The notes beneath the pieces are model-generated. The model worked only from the letters and a program-made list of their open reading frames with translations. It made no database searches and was not told the origin of the DNA. This document shows, piece after piece, positions 1-11,600 of a DNA stretch of 64,000 bases (its first letter is position 1; the number at the start of each line of letters is the position of its first letter). A program made the position numbers and the translations under genes. The DNA is from Phytoseiulus persimilis (Eukaryota > Arthropoda > Arachnida > Mesostigmata > Phytoseiidae): NCBI GenBank assembly GCA_037576195.1, contig CM075101.1, forward strand, positions 35,340,001 through 35,404,000, given 5' to 3'.

Positions 1-489
1 AAACTTAAAATGCTCATATCTCCGTTATCTGAGGGAGTTCAGAGCTCATGAAGTGGGTTTTGGAAAGCTCGTGAATCCAGCTTTCAGAGTCTTTCCACGA
101 TCAATTTTAATACCTTCAAAATGACCATCTTCAAAGTGAATGTTTCTAACCCACTTCCTGGAGGTTGACCACTTTCTAGTTTGTGTCATATTATGCCCCC
201 CTTCAGTGCGAGCACAATGCGATAGATAGATCAAAAAAATATTTGGGGGACCAAGGTGAAAAAACTAAAAAACTGTCGTTGGTCACCCTGAATTCATCGA
301 GTTTCATGCTCAAACTCCAGAATATTTGATGGTGGAAGGCCCCGAGCCAGGGAAAATCATATTCTGAGCCGTGGAATACACGGAATCAGCCGCCCAGAAA
401 CCCAAAAAATTGGTTAGATCGATCACGGAATTACCCGCCCAGACTCCCATAGGTATGGTCAGATTGGCCCCGGAATAACTTCTCCAGCT

Positions 490-930
490 TTTAAAAACCA
501 TGGTCAGATATGTCCCGGAATCACCCCTCCAGACTTGTAAAAAGTATGGTCAGATTGGCCCCGAAATCACCCCTCCAGACTTGGAAGAGTATGGTCAGAT
601 TGGTCCCGGAACCACCCCTCCAGCTTTTGAAAAGTATGGTCAGATGGGTCCCGGAATAACCCCTCCAGCTTCTAAGAACTATGGTCAGATATGTCCCGGA
701 ATCACCCCTCCAGCTTCTAAGAACTATGGTCAGATATGTCCCGGAATCACCCCTCCAGACTTGGAAGAGTATGGTCAGATTGGTCCCGGAACCACCCCTT
801 CAGCTTCTGAAAAGTATGGTCAGATCGGTCCCGGAAAAACCCCTCCAGCTTCTAAAAACTATGGTCAGATATGTTCCGGAATCACCCCTCCAGACTTGTA
901 AAAACTATGGTCAGATTGGCCCCGGACGAT
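490..930 (-). repeat. 45-bp minisatellite in left foldback arm
   Basis: About ten imperfect 45-bp units run here, recognisable by the recurring words TGGTCAGAT, CCCGGAA and CCCCTCCAG. The mirror set lies in the right arm at about 1040-1250 and 1455-1620. Because 45 is a multiple of three and the unit lacks stops in several frames, long spurious ORFs result. The same unit makes up the array at 8621-14715. Confidence 0.85.
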
Positions 931-1250
931 GATGCCCGGAACTGTGTGTACTAGCACAAAATGGCCGCGCAGCGGTGGCGCTGCAGTCCACGCCACATGC
1001 GCGCATGAAAATAATGCATCATGAGATCCGGGCATCATCGTCCGGGGCCAATCTGACCATAGTTTTTACAAGTCTGGAGGGGTGATTCCGGGACATATCT
1101 GACCATAGTTTTTAAAAGCTGGAGGGATTATTCCGGGACCGATCTGACCATACTTTTCAAAAGCTGGAGGGTTGGTTCCGGGACCAATCTGACCATACTC
1201 TTCCAAGTCTGGAGGGGTGATTACGGGGCCAATCTGACCATACTTTTGAT

Positions 1251-1425
1251 GTAGGCTTACATTCTACCGGCGAGGGTTCGCTTGTTGTGCCGGAAGCTAG
1301 CCGCAACGAAATTGAAACCACACAGAGTTGTGCTTTGCGGCACTGTCGACTAGCTTGCTCTGCCGTCAGCGGCTTGCTTCCAATATACTGGTCGTTAATC
1401 AGATCGATGTGGAACGTAAGCCTAC
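1251..1425. mobile_element. 175-bp MITE-like insertion in the right foldback arm
   Basis: The segment starts GTAGGCTTAC (1251-1260) and ends GTAAGCCTAC (1416-1425), which are perfect 10-bp inverted termini extendable imperfectly to about 17 bp. It sits inside the 45-bp repeats of the right arm and has no counterpart in the left arm. It carries no ORF and I see no clear target duplication. Confidence 0.55.
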
Positions 1426-2070
1426 GGAACCACTAGTTCAGCAGCTGAACTTGGCCCCGTTTTTTCACATGTCTGGAGGGGTGATTCCGGGACATATCTG
1501 ACCATGGTTTTTAAAAGCTGGAGGGGTTATTCCGGGACCGATCTGACCATACTTTTCAGAAGCTGGAGGGGTGATTCCGGGGCCAATCTGACCATACCTC
1601 TGGGAGTCTGGGCGGGTAATTCCGGGATCGATCTGACCAAACTTTTGGGTGCCTGGGCGGCTGATTCCGTGTATTCCACGGCTCAGAATATGATTTTCCC
1701 TGGCTCGGGGCCATCCGCCATCAAATATTCTGGAGTTTGAGCATGGAACTCGATGAATTCAGGGTGACCAACGACAGTTTTTTCGTTTTTTCACTCTGGT
1801 CCCCCAAATACTTTTTTGATCTATCTATCGCATTGTGCTCGCACTGAAGGGGGGCATTATATGACACAAACTAGAAAGTGGTCAACTTCTAGGAAGTGGG
1901 TAAGAAACGTTCACTTTGAAGATGGTCATTTTGAAGGTATTAAAATTGATCGTGGAAAGACTCCGACGGACGCATCGGAAAGCTGGATTCACGAGCTTTT
2001 CAAAACCCACTTTATGAGCTCTGAACTCCTTATAGATAGAAGATAACGGAGATATGAGCATTTTAAGTTT

Positions 2071-2379
2071 CCAAATCTCGCTCGGTTTTCATCGGTCAAG
2101 AAGATGTTTCATGCTATAAAAAAAACCAAGGCAGCTAGGAGCCCGCCGACTGGACAGAAAGTGTTCTCTTGGAATGGGGTATCCACAACAATATATCTCA
2201 TTCGAATCCCTGACCCAAGACCAAAAGTGCCGAAGAACTGCCGAGACCCTTTGATTTTCGGGCGGAAAAAAGTCGTCGGATCGACCCGGCAACCCCATCG
2301 TCGGATGATATGAACCGATTGAAAAACTCTGCGGCATCGGGAAAATTCTCGAGTTCGGCAGCCTTGAGTAGACACGGGG
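2071..2379. other. No feature recognised
   Basis: Only short overlapping ORFs on both strands occur here, without recognisable domains. Confidence 0.4.
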
Positions 2380-2640
2380 GGATTGGATCGAGGACGAGAT
2401 TTGTCAACAGATCAGCGATTCTCGGTAGGCTTATGACATCGGTCGCCAATTTCGCGCTTTGAACTGATCCTCGCCAATTCTTCAGCGAATCCATGGAATC
2501 TTCTCCCGGCATCCGATGAACCTAATACTAACTCGATCGTTGACTTGAGACGTTTCTTGTGCAATTTTCCGGACAGAATCGAGGAGTAAAATAGCTTTTT
2601 TTTAGGCGCTCCAGAGAATGAAGTTCTCGACCGATCGCGA
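2380..2640 (-). repeat. Dispersed repeat, copy 1 (minus orientation)
   Basis: Read on the minus strand, this segment aligns with 7800-8040 on the plus strand. For example, GCGAAATTGGCGACCGAT here pairs with CTCGAAATTGACGACCGAT there, with related sequence on both sides. Short ORFs run through it but no known domain is visible. It may be a decayed transposon-coding segment. Confidence 0.5.
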
Positions 2641-3589
2641 ATCGCGTCGTTCTTCCGGGATTTCAAGGCGGTGTTCCCAGAGCCAACGAGTCTATGAGAC
2701 CGTCTAAGAGCTCCTACGAAGCTGTCAACGAGCGCACACGAGAGCCCACAAGGCCGTCTACCAGAAGGGGTTGGGTATCCCATGACCTTGAGCAGAGGCA
2801 AAGGAGTCCAGCTGGCATCATATCGGGGCGGTACAACTCAGCGTTACGATTCGCATACCGGTGATCGTATGGCGGGGGTGACAGACATGTCAATACAAAA
2901 TAAAGCCAGACGAATTTGAGCTTTTCTTATCGGAGTGAAGTCTCATTCAGATTAGCCTCGAAAACGAAGTAAAGATGGTCATGCGTAGATTTGCATCCGG
3001 ACTTCTAACAGGAAGGAGGGGGGGATAGAGAAATTTTTCCGCTTACATCCGCCTCCTCGAGGAAACTGTCTTTGCTCTCCTCACTTGCAGAAGTGAGCTG
3101 TTGAATCCAGGCTCATAAATTACCGGTGACAAAGCCCATCACATGGTTTGGGAAAGCAGTTCGCTCGAGCTTCACGGAGCGACGTCACCACGCAGAGTAG
3201 CGAGGTTTTACGGCACCTCGGGTGTCGCGGGAAAGGCTTCTTGCTATCTGGGAACTCTGGTGCACATATTGAGAGTCATTGGATTGAGTGTTTAGTTGAA
3301 CGGTTCGGCCATGCGGTTGATGAATTTGATGTCGCAACATGGATGTCGGTTGGAGTCGAATTCAACGGAAACCCACGTGCGATCCGAACAGATAGAGACG
3401 CATTTCCATAGGTATCCACTGCATGACATCTCAGTCAATAATACAGACAGCCCAGCTGGGAGTCGAAACTCAAAGACTGGGAAAAAAGTGCTCATATCCA
3501 GGTTCCGATCACAGTCTAAGAGAAAATTTCTCTGAAATTCCTTTCCAGAGAACGAACCTATCAAGTATCGAACTGGGCAGATAGGAAAC
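2641..3589. other. No gene recognised
   Basis: Only short, overlapping ORFs on both strands, without motifs. Confidence 0.4.
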
Positions 3590-3720
3590 TAATCAGTACA
3601 CAAACTCGGCAGATAGCGAAGTTATCAAATCACGAACTTGGCAGACTACGAACTCATCAGATCGCGAACTTAGCAGATAATGAACTCGTCAGATCACAAA
3701 CTCATTATATCACCAAGTCA
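3590..3720 (+). repeat. Degenerate short tandem repeat
   Basis: Imperfect repeats of the type GAACTCGGCAGATAnCGAACTC occur with variants such as AACTTGGCAGACTACGAAC. The same motif family recurs at 19150-19240. Confidence 0.6.
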
Positions 3721-4849
3721 TCAGGGTGAGAACCGTAGGGATTTCGCTTCAAGGAGCATTGATGTTTGAAAAATTAGGTCAGCATTCGGAGATTAGTTCG
3801 GTGGAGTTCTGGTGACGACTCTAGGCCAAACTGGGTATAGTTCTGGAACACTCAGATATGAATGCGAAACTGCTCTGGAGATGATTTCGCATCAGTCAAG
3901 GGATGGTTTAAGGATATTCCCGAGATGAGTCCGAAAGCGCTGAAATTAATCCAGGACCATCCGGGCGCGATTTGAGGTCGTCAAGAGACGGCCCTGAATG
4001 ACTCCGAGACGAATTAGGAATTCTTCCGCGGACGATTTTGCGTCGTTATAACTTCCAGCTGCGCTGAGATGAAGTTGGGAGCCTTCCGGGAACAATTCCG
4101 GGCCGATCTGGGGATGGCGCTCGGATGATATTGTGATGAAAAGTTCGTTATCTGACAAGTACGTCATCCGTGGGACTCCAGAGTAACTTGCACGGGAGGG
4201 ATCGTGGTCGGAGACAACGGCGATGGAACAGTAGCACTTCAAAGCAGCATCGCCAATGAAGTCTGACGGCTCTAAAGACGCAAGAATCCAATGAATAACC
4301 CAAGTTTCACCAGTCATCACCGGACTATCTTCTCCCTGATGCCCTGCCAAAGCAGCAATACCAGATAGAGCTTCATGGAACACCAGGATAGGCTAAGAAA
4401 ACGCTTGGAGGTTTGGAGGGAACTGGATATATGCTGGCTCGTCAGCGACGGATCCGGAGCAAGGAGAGCGGATTTTTGGAGAAGCTGAGCTTTGGCGCTG
4501 GGCGCTGTTCTGACAAAGTACTGATGGATTCTCATTTCTACTCATTTTGGCCCAGTGGAGAAAAACCACCAGAATGAAACGTTATATCTTACTCAGAGAT
4601 GCTAAATTGACCGGGTAAGGAGTTGTGGGAAACCGCCCTGTGGGTAGAGCCATATCACAACCATTAGTAGAGATGGAGGTTGCACGCAATAAAAAACTCG
4701 GAAGCAGGAATTGGAGAAATGCACCAAAAGACAATGAAATAAGCATAAGAAATCGAGGGGATCGGGTAGCGAACGTCTTGGGTGGGGCCAAGGAATTTTG
4801 ATTGAAAAGCATTTTATACCAATTGGAATTGGTGTCTCTTCCGTAAAAA
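3721..4849 (-). other. No identified gene; unassigned 145-aa minus ORF
   Basis: The minus strand holds an open frame of 145 codons at 3946-4383 and an overlapping 72-codon frame at 4317-4535. Neither shows a motif I recognise. They may be a decayed transposon ORF or chance. Confidence 0.25.
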
Positions 4850-6060
4850 ATATACACAGTCAATCGAATTCCAACCTGCTGGCTTGAGCGCAGTTGTAAA
4901 TATGACTCTTCGGTAATAGTGGGAAGAGTAGATCAAATTCGACTTGGACGAAATGGTTCCGCGAAGATTCACCCTGTTGGCTTGAGGGAAGTTGTAAATA
5001 TGATACTGATCACATTGACCATCACACAACTCACAAACACGATGTTCGACATTTTGGTGGAGACTAGATTTTCGGGTACAGATTAAATGATGGGAGCCGT
5101 GAACGGCTCCCCTTGTAGTCCGCTGTCTTAGCTTACAGTTTGGTGCCTTCCACCAATCAGTGGTCATCGCCGGTGTGCGTAGAAATTCCTCGTTGGTGTC
5201 GGTCATTTTTGTGACACAGTGCTCGATATGATTCTCAAAGGCCTCAGTCCTCCCGAGGTTGAAGGTCGTTTGGAGTTCGTCTGGAGTTGCTCTCTGAACG
5301 GTGGAGAGCCTGTTAACCAGTATACGAGGCGGTTCTTCGTTGATCGATGAACTCCGAGTGCGCGTTTTGAGTAGTTGGCTTTCAGTTTGTCGATATGTTC
5401 GAGCTGTGATCTCGAGAGACGGTTACAGACCAGTTGGATGCCGTACGATGCGATGGGTGCGTGTCTTATGTCGAAGAGGGCGAGAGCGGTAGGGAGCGAG
5501 AGTTCCCATGGCCTGCGGATCGAAGCGAAGGCGGTTTTTGCCTTTCGGAATCTTCCTTCAACATGACTAGAGTAGCTGACTCCCCGTTTGGTCAGTCTCA
5601 TCCCAAGGTAGCAGAACTGCTGAACGACCTCCAGCCTCTGGTTTCCCAGTCGGAACACGTCACCAGATGATGGTGGACCGTCGTTACCGAACTTCATTGC
5701 TTTCGTCTCCGCTACGTTGATCGTCAGCCCATTGTTTGCGGAGTACTCTTCGAGAGTTCGCAGGGCTCGCTGTAGATACACATGCGATTTTGAAAAGAGA
5801 ACGGCGTCATCTGTGTACAGAACTGTGTACACCAGGTCGTGCTTGGTGCTGATAGATTTCGGTAGGTCGCCTAGAAGAACGGAGAAGAGCAGAGGGGAGA
5901 GATTGTCTCCCTGGGCCACTCCAGCTGTTTGCTCAAATGTAGGAAGTACAGAAACTCCATCTTCTATTGAAACGAGTCCATTTTCCAGAGTCTGGCGAAG
6001 GAAATTCAGAGAATTCACCATAGCCATTATGTTGGGGGTGCAAACTTTAGCGTCGCCGTC
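4850..6060 (-). pseudogene. Non-LTR retrotransposon reverse transcriptase fragment (minus strand)
   Basis: The frame 6027-5203 encodes reverse-transcriptase palm motifs. VAQGDNLSPLLF matches the conserved RQGxxLSPLLF block, LYTDDAVLFS is the catalytic block with YTDD in place of the usual YADD/FADD, and QFCYLGMRL matches the FxYLG block. Near 5285 the frame shifts. The continuation runs to about 4850 and ends with CELCDGQCDQYH, a Cys/His cluster like those closing LINE ORF2 proteins. Endonuclease and RT finger regions are missing upstream, so this is a 5'-truncated, frameshifted copy. A roughly 102-bp tandem duplication lies at its 3' end. The family call is firm from the motifs; the clade is not determined. 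Confidence 0.8.
4868..5004. repeat. Partial tandem duplication, offset about 102 bp
   Basis: CTGCTGGCTTGAGCGCAGTT near 4877 and CTGTTGGCTTGAGGGAAGTT near 4979 are both followed by GTAAATATGA. They lie at the 3' end of the RT pseudogene. Confidence 0.6.
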
Positions 6061-6135
6061 CCTATGGCTCTTTTTCGCATATTGGAATTACGTGAAGCTC
6101 CGCATTTTTCGGAGTTGCGACCGTTCTGTGCGGCC

Positions 6136-6335
6136 TTAGAGCAGGGGCTTGTAGAGAGAAAACGACCGCTCTTCGTCCACGCTAACTGAAGCAGCGTACT
6201 TGAAAGACGCGAGATCGGCTGGCGAGCAACCCGAGAGCTTGGCGCTCACATCGTTCCCTCGAAGCGCCTGTTGTATCCAAAGAAAATCTGTCGAATGACT
6301 CCGTAGCCTGAGTTTCGCCGCACGATTATCCTCCG
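6136..6335 (-). pseudogene. hAT-like transposase C-terminal remnant
   Basis: The minus-strand open frame ending at the TAA at 6138-6136 includes the stretch ASFKYAASVSVDEERSFSLY. This resembles the FKYAP-xx-S-x-x-ERSFSxYK block near the C-terminus of hAT-type transposases common in arthropods. No start, DDE core or termini are recognisable. It abuts the RT pseudogene and may be a target it inserted into. Confidence 0.45.
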
Positions 6336-7241
6336 CTTCGATAATAATCCAAGCTTTGCCTTGATCAAATCTCGCAGTGGTCCGACGGCGTCCGTGAGTT
6401 GCCTCTCCAAGCTAAATGCCAGTCGAATGGTTGGGAAAGGCTAAGAACAGGGATAAAGAAACTTTCGATTTCTTCGCCATTCGAACAGAGAACGTCCGCT
6501 ATCGAGGCCGCTTTCGCGTGCTCGAATCTCTAATCCGCGCTGACGAAACAACCCGATCAAACCGGTGTGGAGTCATCCTTCAACGCTTTGAGGAGATTCT
6601 GTTCAACGATCTTGAATCAGGGAAACTCGGAGCCTTCTCCGCTGACGAGAGCGAAACTTTCCAACAAGCTCTGGATCATGAGTGCAGATCGTCATCATAG
6701 ACTTTCGGAGGACAACATCAGAAAGTGTCTTCCGACACAATTCAATATTCATCTTCTGTTTGGTGAAGAAGGAGCAGAGCGCTCCCTGATCATTACAATT
6801 AGCGTTCATTAGATACACGTGTTACGTGTTAAGTCCGGTCTGGACTCTCAATCCGTCCGATCATCATCTGCTCTTCGGAAGAAAAATCTGTGAAGATTTC
6901 GCATTAATAACAATCATCCATCATCTAGACGCGGATAGCGGCGGAGGAATCGGAGATGGTCCCAAATAAAGGCACAGCTAGGCACTGTCGGAATCCGTGG
7001 CCGTGATTGGAACCGCAGATTCTTGAAAGAAATTGGAGAGCTTCGAGCAGAAGAACGAGATAAGACCAACTAATTTATTTGGAGAATCGCGATCGCCATC
7101 AGGTTTTCATGATCACAGTTGATCTTTCTCTGGATTTTCAGACGACGCGCACCTATTTGTAGGAACATCTCGTTCGCATGCGTCTCTGCCGAGAGCATAG
7201 GGAATCGAGCGAAACTTCGTAAATAGGAATCTCTTGAAGTA
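6336..7241. other. No gene recognised
   Basis: A 94-codon plus-strand frame at 6416-6700 and overlapping frames have no recognisable domain. Nothing else is supported. Confidence 0.4.
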
Positions 7242-7247
7242 TTTATT
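7242..7247 (-). terminator. Poly(A) signal AATAAA (minus strand)
   Basis: TTTATT on the plus strand is AATAAA on the minus strand. It lies about 80 nt downstream of the stop codon of the ORF at 7329-7616 and supports a real 3' end there. Confidence 0.45.
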
Positions 7248-7328
7248 GAGACACCACCGACCACTCTAGAGGGCGAGAACAATCACGGGTGATGTCAACA
7301 CCAAGAAGCTATTCCTTCCTAAACGGGT

Positions 7329-7616
7329 TCAATGAGGTACTGGATTTCGAAGCATCTTGTATGCTTTTACTTTGAAAGCCACGTCTGTTGCCATGTAGAA
7401 CACCCCGAGGAAGACGAATGTGAGAGTCACGAATCTCTCGAAACCGTTGATTCTCTCTTCGTTAGCTTGATGGCTGAAACGCTCTTGAAGTAATGGGATG
7501 GTGCGGGCCCGGGTCGTAACGACAAATATTGCGCAGCAGAACAGGACGAAACATGAATGCATTCCACAAGTGTCGCAATTTCCGATCCACACGGTCTTCT
7601 CGCGAGGGCGAGACAT
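7329..7616 (-). CDS. Putative small two-pass membrane protein (95 aa)
   Basis: I do not recognise a family. The 95-residue frame starts at an ATG directly preceded by an in-frame TGA. It has a Cys-rich N-terminal stretch (Cys14, Cys17, Cys22, Cys27, Cys28), a hydrophobic segment at about residues 19-34, a polar loop (36-60), a second hydrophobic segment at about 62-81, and a basic tail (KVKAYKMLR). The pattern suggests two membrane spans with short ends. A minus-strand AATAAA about 80 nt beyond the stop supports it as a gene or terminal exon. No TATA box or convincing splice acceptor is seen. It could be a chance hydrophobic ORF. Confidence 0.35.
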   Translation of the reverse strand: MSRPREKTVWIGNCDTCGMHSCFVLFCCAIFVVTTRARTIPLLQERFSHQANEERINGFERFVTLTFVFLGVFYMATDVAFKVKAYKMLRNPVPH

Positions 7617-7799
7617 TCACGTTCGTTGTTGTCGCTTCGGAAGTAATGTAGGGATACGATTGATGCGGAAATCTAGCACTTTGAAAATCATTGTTACCGA
7701 GGGTCCATGAGTGCCTCCACGGTGGTCAACGTAAGCTGGGGATTTTCTTCACTTCCTCCTGTCGGCAATGGTCGAAATTCTCTACTCTAGAAAGCGTCG

Positions 7800-8040
7800 A
7801 AAATGCCCATTCTTAATTCGAACTCTTCAAGTAAACGGTAGCTCGACCGATCCAGTTCGTGGTGATGGTGTTGGATGCGGCAGAGGAATACCTGAACATT
7901 CGCCGAAAGAATGGCAAGGATCGGTCCAGAACTCGAAATTGACGACCGATCGCTTCAGCATCACAAAAATCAATGACCTGCGGACCAAATCCCGTCCTTG
8001 ATGCAATACCCACCTTTTCTCCTCAAATAAGTCGAAGCAT
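7800..8040 (+). repeat. Dispersed repeat, copy 2 (plus orientation)
   Basis: It aligns with the minus strand of 2380-2640. The best-conserved part is around 7900-8000 (GAATGGCAAGGATCGGTCC, matching GAATTGGCGAGGATCAGTTC). No intact ORF or known domain. Confidence 0.5.
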
Positions 8041-8620
8041 TTTCCAATAGCGGGGAGTTTTAAGATTGGTCCAAACTGTCCGACTATGGAGTTGCCGGTT
8101 TCACCCGACCACTCTCGCTTCCGCCCGAAAATCGAGTTCGTCCAGTTTTTCCTTCCAGGACGGAAAACTGGCTGTTTCGCAGAATCCGAGTCAGACGGGT
8201 TGATCTATTCCTTGGCCGAATCCGCGATGGCTTGCTCGATTCCTCGACCGAGCTTGAGACGGCTGTAGGCCTTCTCATGGAATGCCTCATCACGAAAGAG
8301 TACAAATGAAGCTCCACAAACTTTCGGACCGATAGGCGACCCGGCCTATCCTCCACGAATACGAGAAGTTTTCCCTCACCTTCAAAGGTGAAGCCAGTAG
8401 CGCTCCGTGTAAATTCGTATAGGGACATGGACAGATGAGCCTCTGGTGGCTGAGGTTATCAGTTCTCATGGCAATGAGGAATAATAATTCAATCTATCCA
8501 TTCTACCCAATAATCCATGGATTGATGAGTGGTGATCCTTATCCCTACTATATATAATCGGCTTAGTCTGTCCGTTTGTCAGTTCGTCAGATTGTCCGCA
8601 CTTTTTCTGGAAGACATGAG
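8041..8620. other. No gene recognised; left flank of minisatellite
   Basis: A 114-codon minus frame (8084-8428) has no recognisable motif. Near 8563-8595 a short CTGTCCGTTTGTCAGTTCGT repeat-like run precedes the 45-bp array. Confidence 0.35.
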
Positions 8621-11600
8621 GATGATTCCGGAACCAATTTGACCATTATTTTCCAAGCCTAGAGGGGTGATTCTGGGACCAATCTAACCATACTTTTTCA
8701 AGTCTGGAGGGGTGATTCCGGGACCAATCTGACCATACTTTTTCAAGTCTGGAGAGGTGATTCCGGAACCAATCTGACCATTACTTTCCAACTCTGGAGG
8801 GATGATTCCGGGACCAATCTGACCATTACTTGCCAACTCTGGAGGGGTGATTCCGAAACCAATCTGACCATTACTTTTCAACTCTGGAGGGGTGATTCCG
8901 GGACCAATCCGGCCCTTACTTTCCAACTCTGGAGGGGTGATTCCGAGACCAATCTGACCACTACTTCCCAACTCTGGAGGGGTGATTCCGAGACCAATCT
9001 GACCATTACTTTCCAACTCTGGAGGGGTGATTTCGAGACCAATCTGAACATACTCTCCCGAGTCTGGAGAGGTGATTCCGGTACGAGTCTGACCATACTT
9101 TTCAAAACGTGGAGGGGTGGTTCCGGAACCGATCTGACCATTACTTTCCAAGCCTAGAGGGGTGATTCCGGGATCAATCTGAACATACTCTCCCGAGTCT
9201 GGAGAGGTGATTCCGGTACGAGTCTGACCATACTTTTCAAAACGTGGAGGGGTGGTTCCGGAACCGATCTGACCATCACTTTCCAAGCCTAGAGGGGTGA
9301 TTCCGGAACCAATCTGACCATACTTTTTCAACTCTGGAGGGGTGATTTCGGAACCAATCTGACCATGACTTTCCAACTATGGAGGGGTGATTCCGGGACC
9401 AATCTGGCCATTACTTTCCAACTCTGAAGGGGTGATTCCGACACTAATCTGACCATTACTCTCCAACTCTGGAGGGGTGATTTCGAGACCAATCTGAACA
9501 TACTTTCCCAAGTCTTGAGAGGTGATTCCGGTACGAGTCTGACCATACTTTTCAAAACGTGGAGCGGTGGTTCCGGAACCGATCTGACCATTACTTTCCA
9601 AGCCTAGAGGGATGATTCCGGGATCAATCTGAACATACTCTCCAAAGTCTGGAGAGGTGATTCCGGTACGAGTCTGACCATACTTTTGAAGTCTTTGTTT
9701 TTTTTTTTTTTTTTTTCTGGCGGGAGGGGAAATCCCTTCGGATACAAGAGATAGGTGGTGGGTGAAATCCAACTCTTGAGGGGTGATTCCGGGACCAATC
9801 TGACCATTACTTGCCAACTCTTGAGGGGTGATTCCGAAACCAATCTGACCATTACTTTTCAACTCTGGAGGGGTGATTCAAGGACCAATCTGGACATACT
9901 CTCCAAAGTCTGGAGGGGTGATTCCGGTACGAGTCTGCCCATACTTTTTCAAGTCTGGAGGGGTGATTCCGCGACAAATCTGACCATACTTTTTCAAGTC
10001 TGGAGGGGTGATTCCGCGACAAATCTGACCATACTTTTTCAAGTCTGGAGGGGTGATTCCGGAACCGATTTGACCATTACTTTTCAACTCTGGAGGGATG
10101 ATTCCGGGACCAATCTGACCATTACTTGCCAACTCTTGAGGGTTGATTCCGAAACCAATCTGACCATTACTTTTCAACTCTGGAGGGGTGATTCAAGGAC
10201 CAATCTGGACATACTCTCCAAAGTCTGGAGAGGTGATTCCGGTACGAGTCTGACCATACTTTTGAAGTCTGGAGGGGTGATTCCGGAACCAATCTGACCA
10301 TACTTTTTCAAGTCTGGAGGGGTGATTCCGGAACCAATTTGACCATCACTTTCCAACTCTGGAGGGATGATTCCGGGACCAATCTGACCATTACTTGCCA
10401 ACTCTTGAGGGGTGACTCCGAAACCAATCTGACCATTACTTTTCAACTCTGGAGGGGTGATCCAAGGACCAATCTGAACATACTCTCCAAAGTCTGGAGA
10501 GGTGATTCCGGTACGAGTCTGACCATACTTTTGAAGTCTGGAGGGATGATTCCGGGACCAATCTGACCATTACTTGCCAACTCTTGAGGGGTGATTCCGA
10601 AACCAATCTGACCATTACTTTTCAACTCTGGAGGGGTGATTCAAGGACCAATCTGGACATACTCTCCAAAGTCTGGAGAGGTGATTCCGGTACGAGTCTG
10701 ACCATACTTTTGAAGTCTGGAGGGGTGATTCCGCGACAAATCTGACCATACTTTTTCAAGTCTGGAGGGGTGATTCCGGAACCAATTTGACCATTACTTT
10801 CCAACTTTGGAGGGATGATTCCGGGACCAATCTGACCATTTCTTGCCAACTCTTGAGGGGTGATTCCGAAACCAATCTGACCATTACTTTTCAACTCTGG
10901 AGGGGTGATTCAAGGACCAATCTGAACATACTCTCCAAAGTCTGGAGAGGTGATTCCGGTACGAGTCTGACCATACTTTTCAAAACGTGGAGCGGTGGTT
11001 CCGGAACCGATCTGACCATTACTTTCCAAGCCTAGAGGGATGATTCCGGGATCAATCTGAACATACTCTCCAAAGTCTGGAGAGGTGATTCCGGTACGAG
11101 TCTGACCATACTTTTCAAAACGTGGAGGGGTGGTTCCGGAACCGATCTGACCATTACTTTCCAAGCCTAGAGGGGTGATTCCGGAACCAATCTGACCATA
11201 CTTTTTCAACTCTGGAGGGGTGATTTCGGAACCAATCTGACCATGACTTTCCAACTATGGAGGGGTGATTCCGGGACTAATCTGGCCATTACTTTCCAAC
11301 TCTGAAGGGGTGATTCCGACACTAATCTGACCATTACTCTCCAACTCTGGAGGGGTGATTTCGAGACCAATCTGAACATACTTTCCCAAGTCTTGAGAGG
11401 TGATTCCGGTACGAGTCTGACCATACTTTTCAAAACGTGGAGCGGTGGTTCCGGAACCGATCTGACCATTACTTTCCAAGCCTAGAGGGATGATTCCGGG
11501 ATCAATCTGAACATACTCTCCAAAGTCTGGAGAGGTGATTCCGGTACGAGTCTGACCATACTTTTGAAGTCTGGAGGGGTGATTCCGGAACCAATCTGCC

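Larger units (their letters stand above)
1..2070. mobile_element. Foldback-type element: giant inverted repeat with minisatellite arms
   Basis: The sequence at 1-30 (AAACTTAAAATGCTCATATC...) reappears reverse-complemented at 2041-2070, and the two halves match inward to a centre where 911-940 is an exact reverse complement of 1027-1056. This leaves an 86-bp unpaired loop (941-1026). Each arm has a unique outer part of about 300-450 bp and an inner part made of 45-bp tandem repeats. Long inverted repeats with tandem subrepeats around a short loop are the hallmark of Foldback/Galileo-type elements. No transposase is visible. The right arm is longer because of a 175-bp insertion. The left end coincides with the window edge, so the true outer terminus and any target duplication cannot be seen. 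Confidence 0.8.

Noticed and set aside
1..2070. Reading the palindrome as a simple assembly artefact
   Set aside because: The arms differ by substitutions, small indels and a 175-bp insertion, which a chimeric self-join would not create; verification with raw reads is still listed as the check.
3946..4383. 145-codon minus ORF as a gene
   Set aside because: No motif, no flanking gene signals, and an overlapping shifted frame; left as unassigned.
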